Below the pieces are notes generated by a model. That model was not told the DNA's origin and made no database searches. It saw only the letters and a list, made by a program, of their open reading frames with translations. DNA of 64,000 bases from Siphonodentalium dalli. Its lineage: Eukaryota > Mollusca > Scaphopoda > Gadilida > Siphonodentaliidae. The stretch is from positions 50,786,073 through 50,850,072 of the forward strand of contig CP136064.1 in assembly GCA_032622095.1 (NCBI GenBank). The letters are read 5' to 3'. Below, piece by piece: positions 1 to 13,935 of the stretch (position 1 is the stretch's first letter; every line of letters starts with the position of its first letter). A program made the translations under genes and the position numbers.

Positions 1-3000
1 TTAGCTGCATGTTTAAGTGGTGCATGACGCTATATCAGGGATATGCACGACTATTAGCTGCATGTTTAAGTGGTGCATGGCGCTATATCAGGGATATGCA
101 CGACTATTAGCTGCATGTTTAAGTGATGCATGACGCTATATCAGGGATATGCACGACTATTAGCTGCATGTTTAAGTGATGCATGGCGCTATATCAGGGA
201 TATGCACGACTATTAGCTGCATGTTTAAGTGGTGCATGGCGCTATATCAGGGATATGCACGACTATTAGCTGCATGTTTAAGTGGTGCATGGCGCTATAT
301 CAGGGTTATGCACGACTATTAGCTGCATGTTTAAGTGGTGCATGGCGCTATATCAGGGTTATGCACGACTATTAGCTGCATGTTTAAGTGATGCATGGCG
401 CTATATCAGGGATATGCACGACTATTAGCTGCATGTTTAAGTGGTGCATGGCGCTATATCAGGGATATGCACGACTCTTAGCTGCATGTTTAAGTGGTGC
501 ATGGCGCTATATCAGGGATATGCACGACTCTTAGCTGCATGTTTAAGTGGTGCATGGCGCTATATCAGGGATATGTACGACTATTAGCTGCACGTTTAAG
601 TGATGCATGGCGCTATATCAGGGTTATGCACGACTATTAGCTGCATGTTTAAGTGGTGCATGGCGCTATATCAGGGATATGTACGACTATTAGCTGCATG
701 TTTAAGTGATGCATGGCGCTATATCAGGGTTATGCACGACTATTAGCTGCACGTTTAAGTGATGCATGACGCTATATCAGGGTTATGCACGACTATTAGC
801 TGCATGTTTAAGTGATGCATGACGCTATATCAGGGTTATGCACGACTCTTAGCTGCACGTTTAAGTGATGCATGACGCTATATCAGGGATATGCACGACT
901 ATTAGCTGCATGTTTAAGTGATGCATGGCGCTATATCAGGGTTATGCACGACTATTAGCTGCATGTTTAAGTGGTGCATGGCGCTATATCAGGGTTATGC
1001 ACGACTATTAGCTGCATGTTTAAGTGATGCATGGCGCTATATCAGGGTTATGCACGACTCCTAGCTGCATGTTTAAGTGATGCATGACGCTATATCAGGG
1101 GTATGCACGACTATTAGCTGCATGTTTAAGTGGTGCATGACGCTATATCAGGGTTATGCACGACTATTAGCTGCATGTTTAAGTGGTGCATGGCGCTATA
1201 TCAGGGTTATGCACGACTATTAGCTGCATGTTTAAGTGATGCATGACGCTATATCAGGGGTATGCACGACTATTAGCTGCACGTTTAAGTGATGCATGAC
1301 GCTATATCAGGGTTATGCACGACTATTAGCTGCATGTTTAAGTGGTGCATGGCGCTATATCAGGGTTATGCACGACTATTAGCTGCATGTTTAAGTGGTG
1401 CATGGCGCTATATCAGGGATATGCACGACTATTAGCTGCATGTTTAAGTGATGCATGACGCTATATCGGGGATATGCACGACTATTAGCTGCACGTTTAA
1501 GTGATGCATGACGCTATATCAGGGATATGCACGACTATTAGCTGCATGTTTAAGTGATGCATGGCGCTATATCAGGGATATGCACGACTATTAGCTGCAC
1601 GTTTAAGTGATGCATGACGCTATATCAGGGATATGCACGACTCTTAGCTCCACGTTTAAGTGATGCATGGCGCTATATCAGGGTTATGCACGACTCTTAG
1701 CTCCACGTTTAAGTGATGCATGGCGCTATATCAGGGTTATGCACGACTATTAGCTGCACGTTTAAGTGATGCATGACGCTATATCAGGGATATGCACGAC
1801 TATTAGCTGCACGTTTAAGTGATGCATGACGCTATATCAGGGATATGCACGACTCCTAGCTGCATGTTTAAGTGGTGCATGGCGCTATATCAGGGTTATG
1901 CACGACTCTTAGCTCCACGTTTAAGTGATGCATGGCGCTATATCAGGGTTATGCACGACTCTTAGCTCCACGTTTAAGTGATGCATGGCGCTATATCAGG
2001 GTTATGCACGACTCTTAGCTGCACGTTTAAGTGATGCATGACGCTATATCAGGGATATGCACGACTATTAGATGCATGTTTAAGTGATGCATGGCGCTAT
2101 ATCAGGGATATGCACGACTCTTAGCTGCATGTTTAAGTGATGCATGGCGCTATATCAGGGATATGCACGACTCTTAGCTGCACGTTTAAGTGGTGCATGA
2201 CGCTATATCAGGGATATGCACGACTATTAGATGCATGTTTAAGTGGTGCATGACGCTATATCAGGGATATGCACGACTATTAGCTGCATGTTTAAGTGAT
2301 GCATGACGCTATATAAGGGATATGCACGACTATTAGCTGCATGTTTAAGTGATGCATGACGCTATATCAGGGATATGCACGACTATTAGCTGCACGTTTA
2401 AGTGATGCATGGCGCTATATCAGGGATATGCACGACTATTAGCTGCATGTTTAAGTGATGCATGGCGCTATATCAGGGATATGCACGACTATTAGCTGCA
2501 TGTTTAAGTGATGCATGACGCTATATCAGGGTTATGCACGACTATTAGCTGCACGTTTAAGTGATGCATGACGCTATATCAGGGATATGCACGACTATTA
2601 GCTGCATGTTTAAGTGATGCATGACGCTATATCAGGGATATGCACGACTATTAGCTGCATGTTTAAGTGATGCATGGCGCTATATCAGGGTTATGCACGA
2701 CTATTAGCTGCACGTTTAAGTGATGCATGACGCTATATCAGGGATATGCACGACTATTAGCTGCATGTTTAAGTGATGCATGACGCTATATCAGGGATAT
2801 GCACGACTATTAGCTGCACGTTTAAGTGATGCATGACGCTATATCAGGGATATGCACGACTATTAGCTGCATGTTTAAGTGATGCATGGCGCTATATCAG
2901 GGATATGCACGACTATTAGCTGCATGTTTAAGTGGTGCATGACGCTATATCAGGGATATGCACGACTATTAGCTGCATGTTTAAGTGATGCATGACGCTA

Positions 3001-6000
3001 TATCGGGGATATGCACGACTATTAGCTGCATGTTTAAGTGATGCATGGCGCTATATCAGGGATATGCACGACTATTAGCTGCACGTTTAAGTGATGCATG
3101 GCGCTATATCAGGGTTATGCACGACTCTTAGCTGCATGTTTAAGTGATGCATGGCGCTATATCAGGGATATGCACGACTATTAGCTGCATGTTTAAGTGG
3201 TGCATGACGCTATATCAGGGATATGCACGACTATTAGCTGCATGTTTAAGTGGTGCATGGCGCTATATCAGGGATATGCACGACTATTAGCTGCATGTTT
3301 AAGTGATGCATGGCGCTATATCAGGGATATGTACGACTATTAGCTGCACGTTTAAGTGATGCATGGCGCTATATCAGGGTTATGCACGACTATTAGCTGC
3401 ATGTTTAAGTGGTGCATGGCGCTATATCAGGGATATGTACGACTATTAGCTGCACGTTTAAGTGGTGCATGGCGCTATATCAGGGTTATGCACGACTATT
3501 AGCTGCACGTTTAAGTGATGCATGACGCTATATCAGGGTTATGCACGACTATTAGCTGCATGTTTAAGTGATGCATGACGCTATATCAGGGTTATGCACG
3601 ACTCTTAGCTGCACGTTTAAGTGGTGCATGGCGCTATATCAGGGATATGCACGACTATTAGCTGCATGTTTAAGTGGTGCATGGCGCTATATCAGGGTTA
3701 TGCACGACTATTAGCTGCATGTTTAAGTGGTGCATGGCGCTATATCAGGGTTATGCACGACTATTAGCTGCATGTTTAAGTGATGCATGGCGCTATATCA
3801 GGGTTATGCACGACTATTAGCTGCATGTTTAAGTGGTGCATGACGCTATATCAGGGATATGCACTACTATTAGCTGCACGTTTAAGTGGTGCATGACGCT
3901 ATATCAGGGATATGCACGACTATTAGCTGCATGTTTAAGTGGTGCATGGCGCTATATCAGGGATATGCACGACTATTAGCTGCATGTTTAAGTGGTGCAT
4001 GACGCTATATCAGGGATATGCACGACTATTAGCTCCACGTTTAAGTGGTGCATGGCGCTATATCAGGGATATGCACTACTATTAGCTGCACGTTTAAGTG
4101 ATGCATGACGCTATATCAGGGATATGCACTACTATTAGCTGCATGTTTAAGTGATGCATGACGCTATATCAGGGATATGCACGACTATTAGCTGCATGTT
4201 TAAGTGATGCATGACGCTATATCAGGGATATGCACTACTATTAGCTGCATGTTTAAGTGATGCATGGCGCTATATCATGGTTATGCACTACTATTAGCTG
4301 CATGTTTAAGTGATGCATGACGCTATATCAGGGATATGCACTACTATTAGCTGCATGTTTAAGTGATGCATGACGCTATATCAGGGATATGCACTACTAT
4401 TAGCTGCATGTTTAAGTGATGCATGACGCTATATCAGGGATATGCACGACTATTAGCTCCACGTTTAAGTGGTGCATGACGCTATATCAGGGATATGCAC
4501 GACTATTAGCTGCATGTTTAAGTGATGCATGGCGCTATATCAGGGATATGCACTACTATTAGCTGCACGTTTAAGTGATGCATGGCGCTATATCAGGGAT
4601 ATGCACGACTCTTAGCTCCACGTTTAAGTGATGCATGACGCTATATCAGGGATATGCACGACTATTAGCTCCACGTTTAAGTGGTGCATGGCGCTATATC
4701 AGGGATATGCACTACTATTAGCTGCACGTTTAAGTGATGCATGACGCTATATCAGGGATATGCACGACTATTAGCTGCATGTTTAAGTGATGCATGACGC
4801 TATATCAGGGATATGCACTACTATTAGCTGCATGTTTAAGTGATGCATGACGCTATATCAGGGATATGCACGACTATTAGCTGCATGTTTAAGTGATGCA
4901 TGACGCTATATCAGGGATATGCACTACTATTAGCTGCATGTTTAAGTGGTGCATGACGCTATATCAGGGATATGCACGACTATTAGCTGCATGTTTAAGT
5001 GGTGCATGACGCTATATCAGGGATATGCACGACTATTAGCTGCATGTTTAAGTGGTGCATGACGCTATATCAGGGATATGCACGACTATTAGCTGCATGT
5101 TTAAGTGGTGCATGACGCTATATCAGGGATATGCACGACTATTAGCTGCATGTTTAAGTGGTGCATGACGCTATATCAGGGATATGCACGACTATTAGCT
5201 GCATGTTTAAGTGGTGCATGACGCTATATCAGGGATATGCACGACTATTAGCTGCATGTTTAAGTGGTGCATGACGCTATATCAGGGATATGCACGACTA
5301 TTAGCTGCATGTTTAAGTGGTGCATAACGCTATATCAGGGATATGCACGACTATTAGCTGCACGTTTAAGTGGTGCATGGCGCTATATCAGGGGTATGCA
5401 CGACTATTAGCTGCATGTTTAAGTGGTGCATAACGCTATATCAGGGATATGCACGACTATTAGCTGCATGTTTAAGTGGTGCATAACGCTATATCAGGGA
5501 TATGCACGACTATTAGCTGCATGTTTAAGTGGTGCATGACGCTATATCAGGGATATGCACGACTATTAGCTGCATGTTTAAGTGGTGCATGACGCTATAT
5601 CAGGGATATGCACGACTATTAGCTGCATGTTTAAGTGGTGCATAACGCTATATCAGGGATATGCACGACTATTAGCTGCACGTTTAAGTGGTGCATGGCG
5701 CTATATCAGGGGTATGCACGACTATTAGCTGCATGTTTAAGTGGTGCATAACGCTATATCAGGGATATGCACGACTATTAGCTGCATGTTTAAGTGGTGC
5801 ATAACGCTATATCAGGGATATGCACGACTATTAGCTGCATGTTTAAGTGGTGCATAACGCTATATCAGGGATATGCACGACTATTAGCTGCATGTTTAAG
5901 TGGTGCATAACGCTATATCAGGGATATGCACGACTATTAGCTGCATGTTTAAGTGGTGCATAACGCTATATCAGGGATATGCACGACTATTAGCTGCATG

Positions 6001-9000
6001 TTTAAGTGGTGCATAACGCTATATCAGGGATATGCACGACTATTAGCTGCATGTTTAAGTGGTGCATAACGCTATATCAGGGATATGCACGACTATTAGC
6101 TGCATGTTTAAGTGGTGCATGACGCTATATCAGGGATATGCACGACTATTAGCTGCACGTTTAAGTGGTGCATGGCGCTATATCAGGGATATGCACGACT
6201 ATTAGCTGCATGTTTAAGTGGTGCATAACGCTATATCAGGGATATGCACGACTATTAGCTGCATGTTTAAGTGGTGCATAACGCTATATCAGGGATATGC
6301 ACGACTATTAGCTGCATGTTTAAGTGGTGCATAACGCTATATCAGGGATATGCACGACTATTAGCTGCATGTTTAAGTGGTGCATGACGCTATATCAGGG
6401 ATATGCACGACTATTAGCTGCACGTTTAAGTGGTGCATGGCGCTATATCAGGGGTATGCACGACTATTAGCTGCATGTTTAAGTGGTGCATAACGCTATA
6501 TCAGGGATATGCACGACTATTAGCTGCACGTTTAAGTGGTGCATGGCGCTATATCAGGGGTATGCACGACTATTAGCTGCACGTTTAAGTGGTGCATGGC
6601 GCTATATCAGGGATATGCACTACTATTAGCTGCATGTTTAAGTGGTGCATGACGCTATATCAGGGATATGCACGACTATTAGCTGCATGTTTAAGTGGTG
6701 CATGACGCTATATCAGGGATATGCACGACTATTAGCTGCATGTTTAAGTGGTGCATGACGCTATATCAGGGATATGCACGACTATTAGCTGCATGTTTAA
6801 GTGGTGCATAACGCTATATCAGGGATATGCACGACTATTAGCTGCACGTTTAAGTGGTGCATGGCGCTATATCAGGGGTATGCACGACTATTAGCTGCAC
6901 GTTTAAGTGGTGCATGGCGCTATATCAGGGATATGCACTACTATTAGCTGCATGTTTAAGTGATGCATGACGCTATATCAGGGATATGCACGACTATTAG
7001 CTGCATGTTTAAGTGATGCATGACGCTATATCAGGGATATGCACTACTATTAGCTGCATGTTTAAGTGGTGCATGACGCTATATCAGGGATATGCACGAC
7101 TATTAGCTGCATGTTTAAGTGGTGCATGACGCTATATCAGGGATATGCACGACTATTAGCTGCATGTTTAAGTGGTGCATGACGCTATATCAGGGATATG
7201 CACGACTATTAGCTGCATGTTTAAGTGGTGCATGACGCTATATCAGGGATATGCACGACTATTAGCTGCATGTTTAAGTGGTGCATGACGCTATATCAGG
7301 GATATGCACGACTATTAGCTGCATGTTTAAGTGGTGCATAACGCTATATCAGGGATATGCACGACTATTAGCTGCACGTTTAAGTGGTGCATGGCGCTAT
7401 ATCAGGGGTATGCACGACTATTAGCTGCACGTTTAAGTGGTGCATGGCGCTATATCAGGGATATGCACGACTATTAGCTGCATGTTTAAGTGGTGCATGA
7501 CGCTATATCAGGGATATGCACGACTATTAGCTGCATGTTTAAGTGGTGCATGGCGCTATATCAGGGATATGCACGACTATTAGCTGCATGTTTAAGTGGT
7601 GCATAACGCTATATCAGGGATATGCACGACTATTAGCTGCATGTTTAAGTGGTGCATGGCGCTATATCAGGGATATGCACGACTATTAGCTGCATGTTTA
7701 AGTGGTGCATAACGCTATATCAGGGATATGCACGACTATTAGCTGCATGTTTAAGTGGTGCATGGCGCTATATCAGGGATATGCACGACTATTAGCTGCA
7801 TGTTTAAGTGGTGCATAACGCTATATCAGGGATATGCACGACTATTAGCTGCATGTTTAAGTGGTGCATGGCGCTATATCAGGGATATGCACGACTATTA
7901 GCTGCATGTTTAAGTGATGCATGGCGCTATATCAGGGATATGCACGACTATTAGCTGCATGTTTAAGTGGTGCATGACGCTATATCAGGGGTATGCACGA
8001 CTATTAGCTGCATGTTTAAGTGGTGCATGACGCTATATCAGGGATATGCACGACTATTAGCTGCATGTTTAAGTGGTGCATGACGCTATATCAGGGATAT
8101 GCACGACTATTAGCTGCATGTTTAAGTGGTGCATAACGCTATATCAGGGATATGCACGACTATTAGCTGCATGTTTAAGTGGTGCATGACGCTATATCAG
8201 GGATATGCACGACTATTAGCTGCATGTTTAAGTGGTGCATGACGCTATATCAGGGATATGCACGACTATTAGCTGCATGTTTAAGTGGTGCATAACGCTA
8301 TATCAGGGATATGCACGACTATTAGCTGCATGTTTAAGTGGTGCATGACGCTATATCAGGGATATGCACGACTATTAGCTGCATGTTTAAGTGGTGCATG
8401 ACGCTATATCAGGGATATGCACGACTATTAGCTGCATGTTTAAGTGGTGCATAACGCTATATCAGGGATATGCACGACTATTAGCTGCATGTTTAAGTGG
8501 TGCATAACGCTATATCAGGGATATGCACGACTATTAGCTGCATGTTTAAGTGGTGCATGACGCTATATCAGGGATATGCACGACTATTAGCTGCATGTTT
8601 AAGTGGTGCATGGCGCTATATCAGGGATATGCACGACTATTAGCTGCATGTTTAAGTGGTGCATGACGCTATATCAGGGGTATGCACGACTATTAGCTGC
8701 ATGTTTAAGTGGTGCATGGCGCTATATCAGGGATATGCACGACTATTAGCTGCATGTTTAAGTGGTGCATGACGCTATATCAGGGATATGCACGACTATT
8801 AGCTGCATGTTTAAGTGGTGCATAACGCTATATCAGGGGTATGCACGACTATTAGCTGCATGTTTAAGTGGTGCATGGCGCTATATCAGGGATATGCACG
8901 ACTATTAGCTGCACGTTTAAGTGGTGCATGGCGCTATATCAGGGATATGCACGACTATTAGCTGCATGTTTAAGTGGTGCATGACGCTATATCAGGGATA

Positions 9001-10894
9001 TGCACGACTATTAGCTGCATGTTTAAGTGGTGCATAACGCTATATCAGGGATATGCACGACTATTAGCTGCATGTTTAAGTGGTGCATGACGCTATATCA
9101 GGGATATGCACGACTATTAGCTGCATGTTTAAGTGGTGCATGACGCTATATCAGGGATATGCACGACTATTAGCTGCATGTTTAAGTGGTGCATGACGCT
9201 ATATCAGGGATATGCACGACTATTAGCTGCATGTTTAAGTGGTGCATGACGCTATATCAGGGATATGCACGACTATTAGCTGCATGTTTAAGTGGTGCAT
9301 AACGCTATATCAGGGATATGCACGACTATTAGCTGCATGTTTAAGTGGTGCATGACGCTATATCAGGGATATGCACGACTATTAGCTGCATGTTTAAGTG
9401 GTGCATGACGCTATATCAGGGATATGCACGACTATTAGCTGCATGTTTAAGTGGTGCATGACGCTATATCAGGGATATGCACGACTATTAGCTGCATGTT
9501 TAAGTGGTGCATGACGCTATATCAGGGATATGCACGACTATTAGCTGCATGTTTAAGTGGTGCATAACGCTATATCAGGGATATGCACGACTATTAGCTG
9601 CATGTTTAAGTGGTGCATGACGCTATATCAGGGATATGCACGACTATTAGCTGCATGTTTAAGTGGTGCATGACGCTATATCAGGGATATGCACGACTAT
9701 TAGCTGCATGTTTAAGTGGTGCATGGCGCTATATCAGGGATATGCACGACTGTTAGCTGCATGTTTAAGTGGTGCATGACGCTATATCAGGGATATGCAC
9801 GACTATTAGCTGTACGTTTAAGTGGTGCATGACGCTATATCAGGGATATGCACGACTATTAGCTGCATGTTTAAGTGATGCATGACGCTATATCAGGGAT
9901 ATGCACGACTATTAGCTGCACGTTTAAGTGGTGCATGGCGCTATATCAGGGGTATGCACGACTATTAGCTGCACGTTTAAGTGGTGCATGGCGCTATATC
10001 AGGGATATGCACGACTATTAGCTGCACGTTTAAGTGGTGCATGGCGCTATATCAGGGATATGCACGACTATTAGCTGCATGTTTAAGTGGTGCATAACGC
10101 TATATCAGGGATATGCACGACTATTAGCTGCATGTTTAAGTGGTGCATGACGCTATATCAGGGATATGCACGACTATTAGCTGTACGTTTAAGTGGTGCA
10201 TGACGCTATATCAGGGATATGCACGACTATTAGCTGCATGTTTAAGTGGTGCATGACGCTATATCAGGGATATGCACGACTATTAGCTGCATGTTTAAGT
10301 GGTGCATAACGCTATATCAGGGATATGCACGACTATTAGCTGCACGTTTAAGTGATGCATGACGCTATATCAGGGATATGCACGACTATTAGCTGCACGT
10401 TTAAGTGGTGCATGGCGCTATATCAGGGGTATGCACGACTATTAGCTGCATGTTTAAGTGGTGCATGACGCTATATCAGGGATATGCACGACTATTAGCT
10501 GCACGTTTAAGTGGTGCATGGCGCTATATCAGGGATATGCACGACTCTTAGCTGCATGTTTAAGTGGTGCATAACGCTATATCAGGGATATGCACGACTA
10601 TTAGCTCCACGTTTAAGTGATGCATGACGCTATATCAGGGTTATGCACACGACTCTTAGATGCATGTTTAAGTGATGCATGACGCTATATCGGGGATATG
10701 CACGACTATTAGCTCCACGTTTAAGTGGTGCATGGCGCTATATCAGGGGTATGCACGACTCTTAGCTGCACGTTTAAGTGATGCATGACGCTATATCAGG
10801 GATATGCACGACTCTTAGCTCCACGTTTAAGTGATGCATGACGCTATATATATCAGGGATATGCACGACTATTAGCTGCATGTTTAAGTGGTGC
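1..10894 (+). repeat. 53-bp satellite array, about 205 units
   Basis: Head-to-tail units begin TTAGCTGCAYGTTTAAGTG, pass through GCATGACGCTATATCAGGG and end ATATGCACGACTA. Successive TTAGCTG starts are 53 bp apart. The array is already in progress at base 1, so its true start lies outside the window. Variation is confined to a few positions: GTGGTG or GTGATG; GCATGAC, GCATGGC or GCATAAC; GGGATATG, GGGTTATG or GGGGTATG; CACGAC or CACTAC. Variants are regional: GGGTTATG is common before about 4.3 kb, CACTAC lies at about 3.86-7.07 kb, and GCATAAC appears only after about 5.3 kb. Stops in TTAG and TTTAAG and a length not divisible by 3 argue against coding. Confidence 0.98.
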
Positions 10895-11283
10895 TACTAA
10901 TAACTTTATTAATATAAGTATATTGTAGTGTCTGCTGTACGATAATGACTTCCAAAGTGAACTACGCTATCTTGATTTACTGAAATAACTCATCGCATTG
11001 TGATGTATCTATATATGTATACATATTAAGCACACACACACACATATTCACGATTTTTAGTATCGGCTGACTAGTCGGCATAATAAACTCCGGCACCGAA
11101 TCTGTGTTTTTTAATTTGCTCGCCCACAACTACGTCATCCGTAGTTTAGTCACGGAAATCTCCGAATATCGGTTATGGTATTATTTATTAATTTCTCGGC
11201 TTATTTATTATCCGATCGGAATGGGACTTGGGACAGGGAAGGCTTTCCTATTGCGATTTGTAGTTTCTAGACCGAATAAATCA
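10895..11283. mobile_element. 389-bp unique insertion splitting the satellite
   Basis: Non-satellite DNA interrupts the array in mid-unit. The 12 bases before it (TTTAAGTGGTGC) and the 12 after it (TTTAAGTGATGC) are the same part of the unit with one A/G difference, a position that also varies in the array. This looks like a target-site duplication, but in a tandem repeat it could also be a chance register. No terminal inverted repeat is visible. The insert contains a short (CA)n run near 11033 and a 62-codon frame that reads into the satellite and is probably not a gene. Confidence 0.6.
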
Positions 11284-12073
11284 TTTAAGTGATGCATGAC
11301 GCTATATCAGGGGTATGCACGACTATTAGCTGCATGTTCAAGTGGTGCATGGCGCTATATAAGGGTTATGCACACGACTCTTAGCTGCATGTTTAAGTGA
11401 TGCATGACGCTATATCAGGGATAGGCACCCGTGCGACTATTAGCTGCATGCATATAGTGGTGCATGGCGCTATATCATGGTTATGCACACGACTCTTAGC
11501 TGCATGTTTAAGTGGTGCATGACGCTATATCAGGGGTATGCACGACTCTTAGCTGCACGTTTAAGTGGTGCATGACGCTATATCGGGGATATGCACGACT
11601 CTTAGCTGCACGTTTAAGTGGTGCATGGCGCTATATCATGGTTATGCACACGACTCCTAGCTGCATGTTTAAGTGGTGCATGGCGCTATATCAGGGTTAT
11701 GCACACGACTCCTAGCTGCATGTTTAAGTGATGCATGGCGCTATATCAGGGATATGCACGACTCTTAGCTGCATGTTTAAGTGGTGCATGACGCTATATC
11801 AGGGGTATGCACGACTCTTAGCTGCACGTTTAAGTGGTGCATGACGCTATATCAGGGGTATGCACGACTATTAGCTGCACGTTTAAGTGGTGCATGGCGC
11901 TATATCAGGGGTATGCACGACTCTTAGCTGCACGTTTAAGTGGTGCATGGCGCTATATCAGGGATATGCACGACTATTAGCTGCACGTTTAAGTGGTGCA
12001 TGACGCTATATCAGGGTTATGCACACGACTCTTAGCTGCATGTTTAAATGGTGCATGACGCTATATCAGGGGT
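11284..12073 (+). repeat. 53-bp satellite, degenerate edge segment
   Basis: The same satellite resumes after the insertion for about 15 units and stops at GGGGTAT. Units here are more diverged than in the main array. Several are 55 bp because CACGAC has become CACACGAC, and one unit is scrambled near 11425-11455. Divergent border units are expected where unequal exchange no longer homogenises the array. Confidence 0.95.
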
Positions 12074-12359
12074 ATCTAAAGCTATATCTCAGGAAAGTAG
12101 AAAGTTCACATTTTCAAGGAATGATACCATAAACCAAAAAGGAAGAACAGGTTCAAAATTCAGGGATGTAACCGGGTAGAGTTATAGCTTGTCATTTATA
12201 TCAACAATAGCTTCAGCGAAAGACGTGCTCGACGTTTGTTGTCGGACAGAACCTCAAGATCGTTGAAAGATGAACATTAATCTCGGCCAATGAAATTTCG
12301 GCCAGGGGTATCTCGACCCTTACACCGAATTTCTGCTATCCGAGATTACGTACACGAGA
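12074..12359. other. Unique sequence, no feature recognised
   Basis: This stretch lies between the satellite edge and a palindromic element. It has no open frame of note, no repeat shared with the rest of the window that I could see, and no RNA gene signature. Confidence 0.5.
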
Positions 12360-12493
12360 TGTGAACTCCAATTATGTCAATTTCTTTTAAGAAGGCGCCT
12401 ATTTGTGAACTTTCAAAAAAATATCTAAATTTCTAACTATCAGTTTGAAGGAAATAATCATTATCCATCATAACCAATGATTGCAATAGTATT

Positions 12494-12526
<33 letters not shown>

Positions 12527-12820
12527 ACAACACATGTTTGCCCTCACAGAATGAGAGATATGTTTGAATTATGTAAAGAAGTGGTTTAAAAAAACCAACC
12601 AACTATACAAGTTAAACCACTTTTTTTATATATAATTCAAACACATCTCACATACTGTGAGGGTAAACATGTGTTGTTGTAATACTATAGCATACATTGG
12701 TTATGAAGGATAATTAATATTTCCTTCAAATTGATAGTTAGAAAAATTGAGATTTTTTGAAAATTCACGAATAGGGCGCCTTCTTAAAAAAAAAACAATT
12801 TGTCATGTAGGTCACCAGTG
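12360..12820. mobile_element. Foldback (palindromic) MITE of about 460 bp
   Basis: The left arm runs TTAAGAAGGCGCCTATTTG, then TAACTATCAGTTTGAAGG, then CACATGTTTGCCCTCACAG. It is mirrored by a right arm with CTGTGAGGGTAAACATGTG, then CCTTCAAATTGATAGTTA, then ATAGGGCGCCTTCTTAA. Arms of about 210 bp pair around a centre near 12600. The left arm alone holds a (CAA)n expansion at 12495-12531. Outer ends are less certain: weak GTGA similarity suggests the element starts near 12362. No target duplication was identified. Confidence 0.8.
12495..12531 (+). repeat. (CAA)n microsatellite
   Basis: About twelve CAA units, preceded by one CAT interruption, lie in the left arm of the palindromic element. 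The matching place in the right arm has only two or three units, so the expansion arose after the palindrome formed. Confidence 0.95.
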
Positions 12821-13274
12821 AGTTTGACAGGAATTATATTCCAAAAAAAAAACCCACTGCATTATCTAGTTTATTATCCAAACTAGGATCTACACTCGGT
12901 CTACTATCTGAAATCATGAATGTCTGCGAGAAAATAAAACATTTTTCGTTGCATATTTTTTGGCAGCAGAACTATTTTTTTGTCGTGTGAAGGACCAAAA
13001 ACAACATAAAACAACATAAATATTATATTTCACCCAAATTGAGAATGGCCAGTCGAAAAAATCATATATTCATGTAATATGTATGGTTATTAATTTAAAT
13101 CTTGTCAATCATATAAGTTATCATATAGAGTTCTGGATAGTGCAGTCCGTCGTCCTTTTTACACGGAGTTCAATGCCATAATGTATTGTACCTTATGCGC
13201 TGGTGATTGACGCCATATATTAGCAACCACCAGCTCACCGCGGGAGCGCGTGATTGTTTATACATTAGACGCGG
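12821..13274. other. Unique AT-rich sequence, no feature recognised
   Basis: Poly-A/T runs and short stop-rich frames only. The overlapping 66- and 80-codon frames that begin at its right edge are on opposite strands of the following dispersed repeat and do not look coding. Confidence 0.5.
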
Positions 13275-13935
13275 GTGAATGACGTCATATATTTTTATGG
13301 ACGACCAGCTGGGCGCAGCCCAGCCGCGCATGTGTTGCGCAGTAGTAAGTTCGCTTTTCAACATGGGCGCCGACATCTTGAATTTGAGGCTCCACCATCT
13401 TGGAAACGTCATTGCAATTAAATTAAAAATACAAAGTATTACTTTTCATATAGCCGACATAACAGTAGTCATTGCGTGAAGACATAACATGGTCTATACT
13501 TTAAACAATAATATTTACTTAAATCATAAACATTGTCGACCTGACTCGGGTTGCTTTTTCAAAGATCGCGGGTATGGATTTTGGAGAAATTGTCACGTGA
13601 CTTCAGGTTAGCAACTGTGATGAGATTGCTAAAGTGCGGAATCGGCAATGGACCAACGAGATGAAAAATAAAATTACCTACTTCATAACTTCCGAAGAAT
13701 TCCCATGCTATTTAAGGCCATTAGTTTCATTTTGACAAATTTCGTTGGTTAGGTTAATGACAACAAACGAAGGCGTCATTTACATCATTTTGGCTTTGCG
13801 GACCAGAATCCAGATATGAATGCACACTCCATGACAAGTCTTGTCATGTCGTCACCGCGGGGGCCCAGCATGGTGTTACATAAATTATTCTTAGCGTTAT
13901 GTCGCCGATAAAAATGCAAATTCGAGGCGCGGCGT
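13275..13935 (+). repeat. Dispersed repeat, copy 1 (partner at 38452-38878)
   Basis: GTGAATGACGTCATATATTT at the left, TTTTCAAAGATCGCGGGTAT, ATTCCCATGC/ATTCCCAAGT, CACGACAAGTCTTGTCAT-like and TTATTCTTAGCGTTATGTCG blocks recur in the same order at 38.45-38.88 kb. This copy has about 240 bp between the first two blocks that the partner lacks. No protein-like frame is shared, so this is a non-coding interspersed repeat of unknown class. Confidence 0.75.

Noticed and set aside
1-10894. Direct repeats as a possible CRISPR array
   Set aside because: Units are contiguous 53-bp satellites with no variable spacers, and the window is eukaryotic in character.
11512-11715. 67-codon frame in the satellite
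   Set aside because: It reads through tandem units and repeats its own motifs (GYAR/GYAH); it is a by-product of the repeat.
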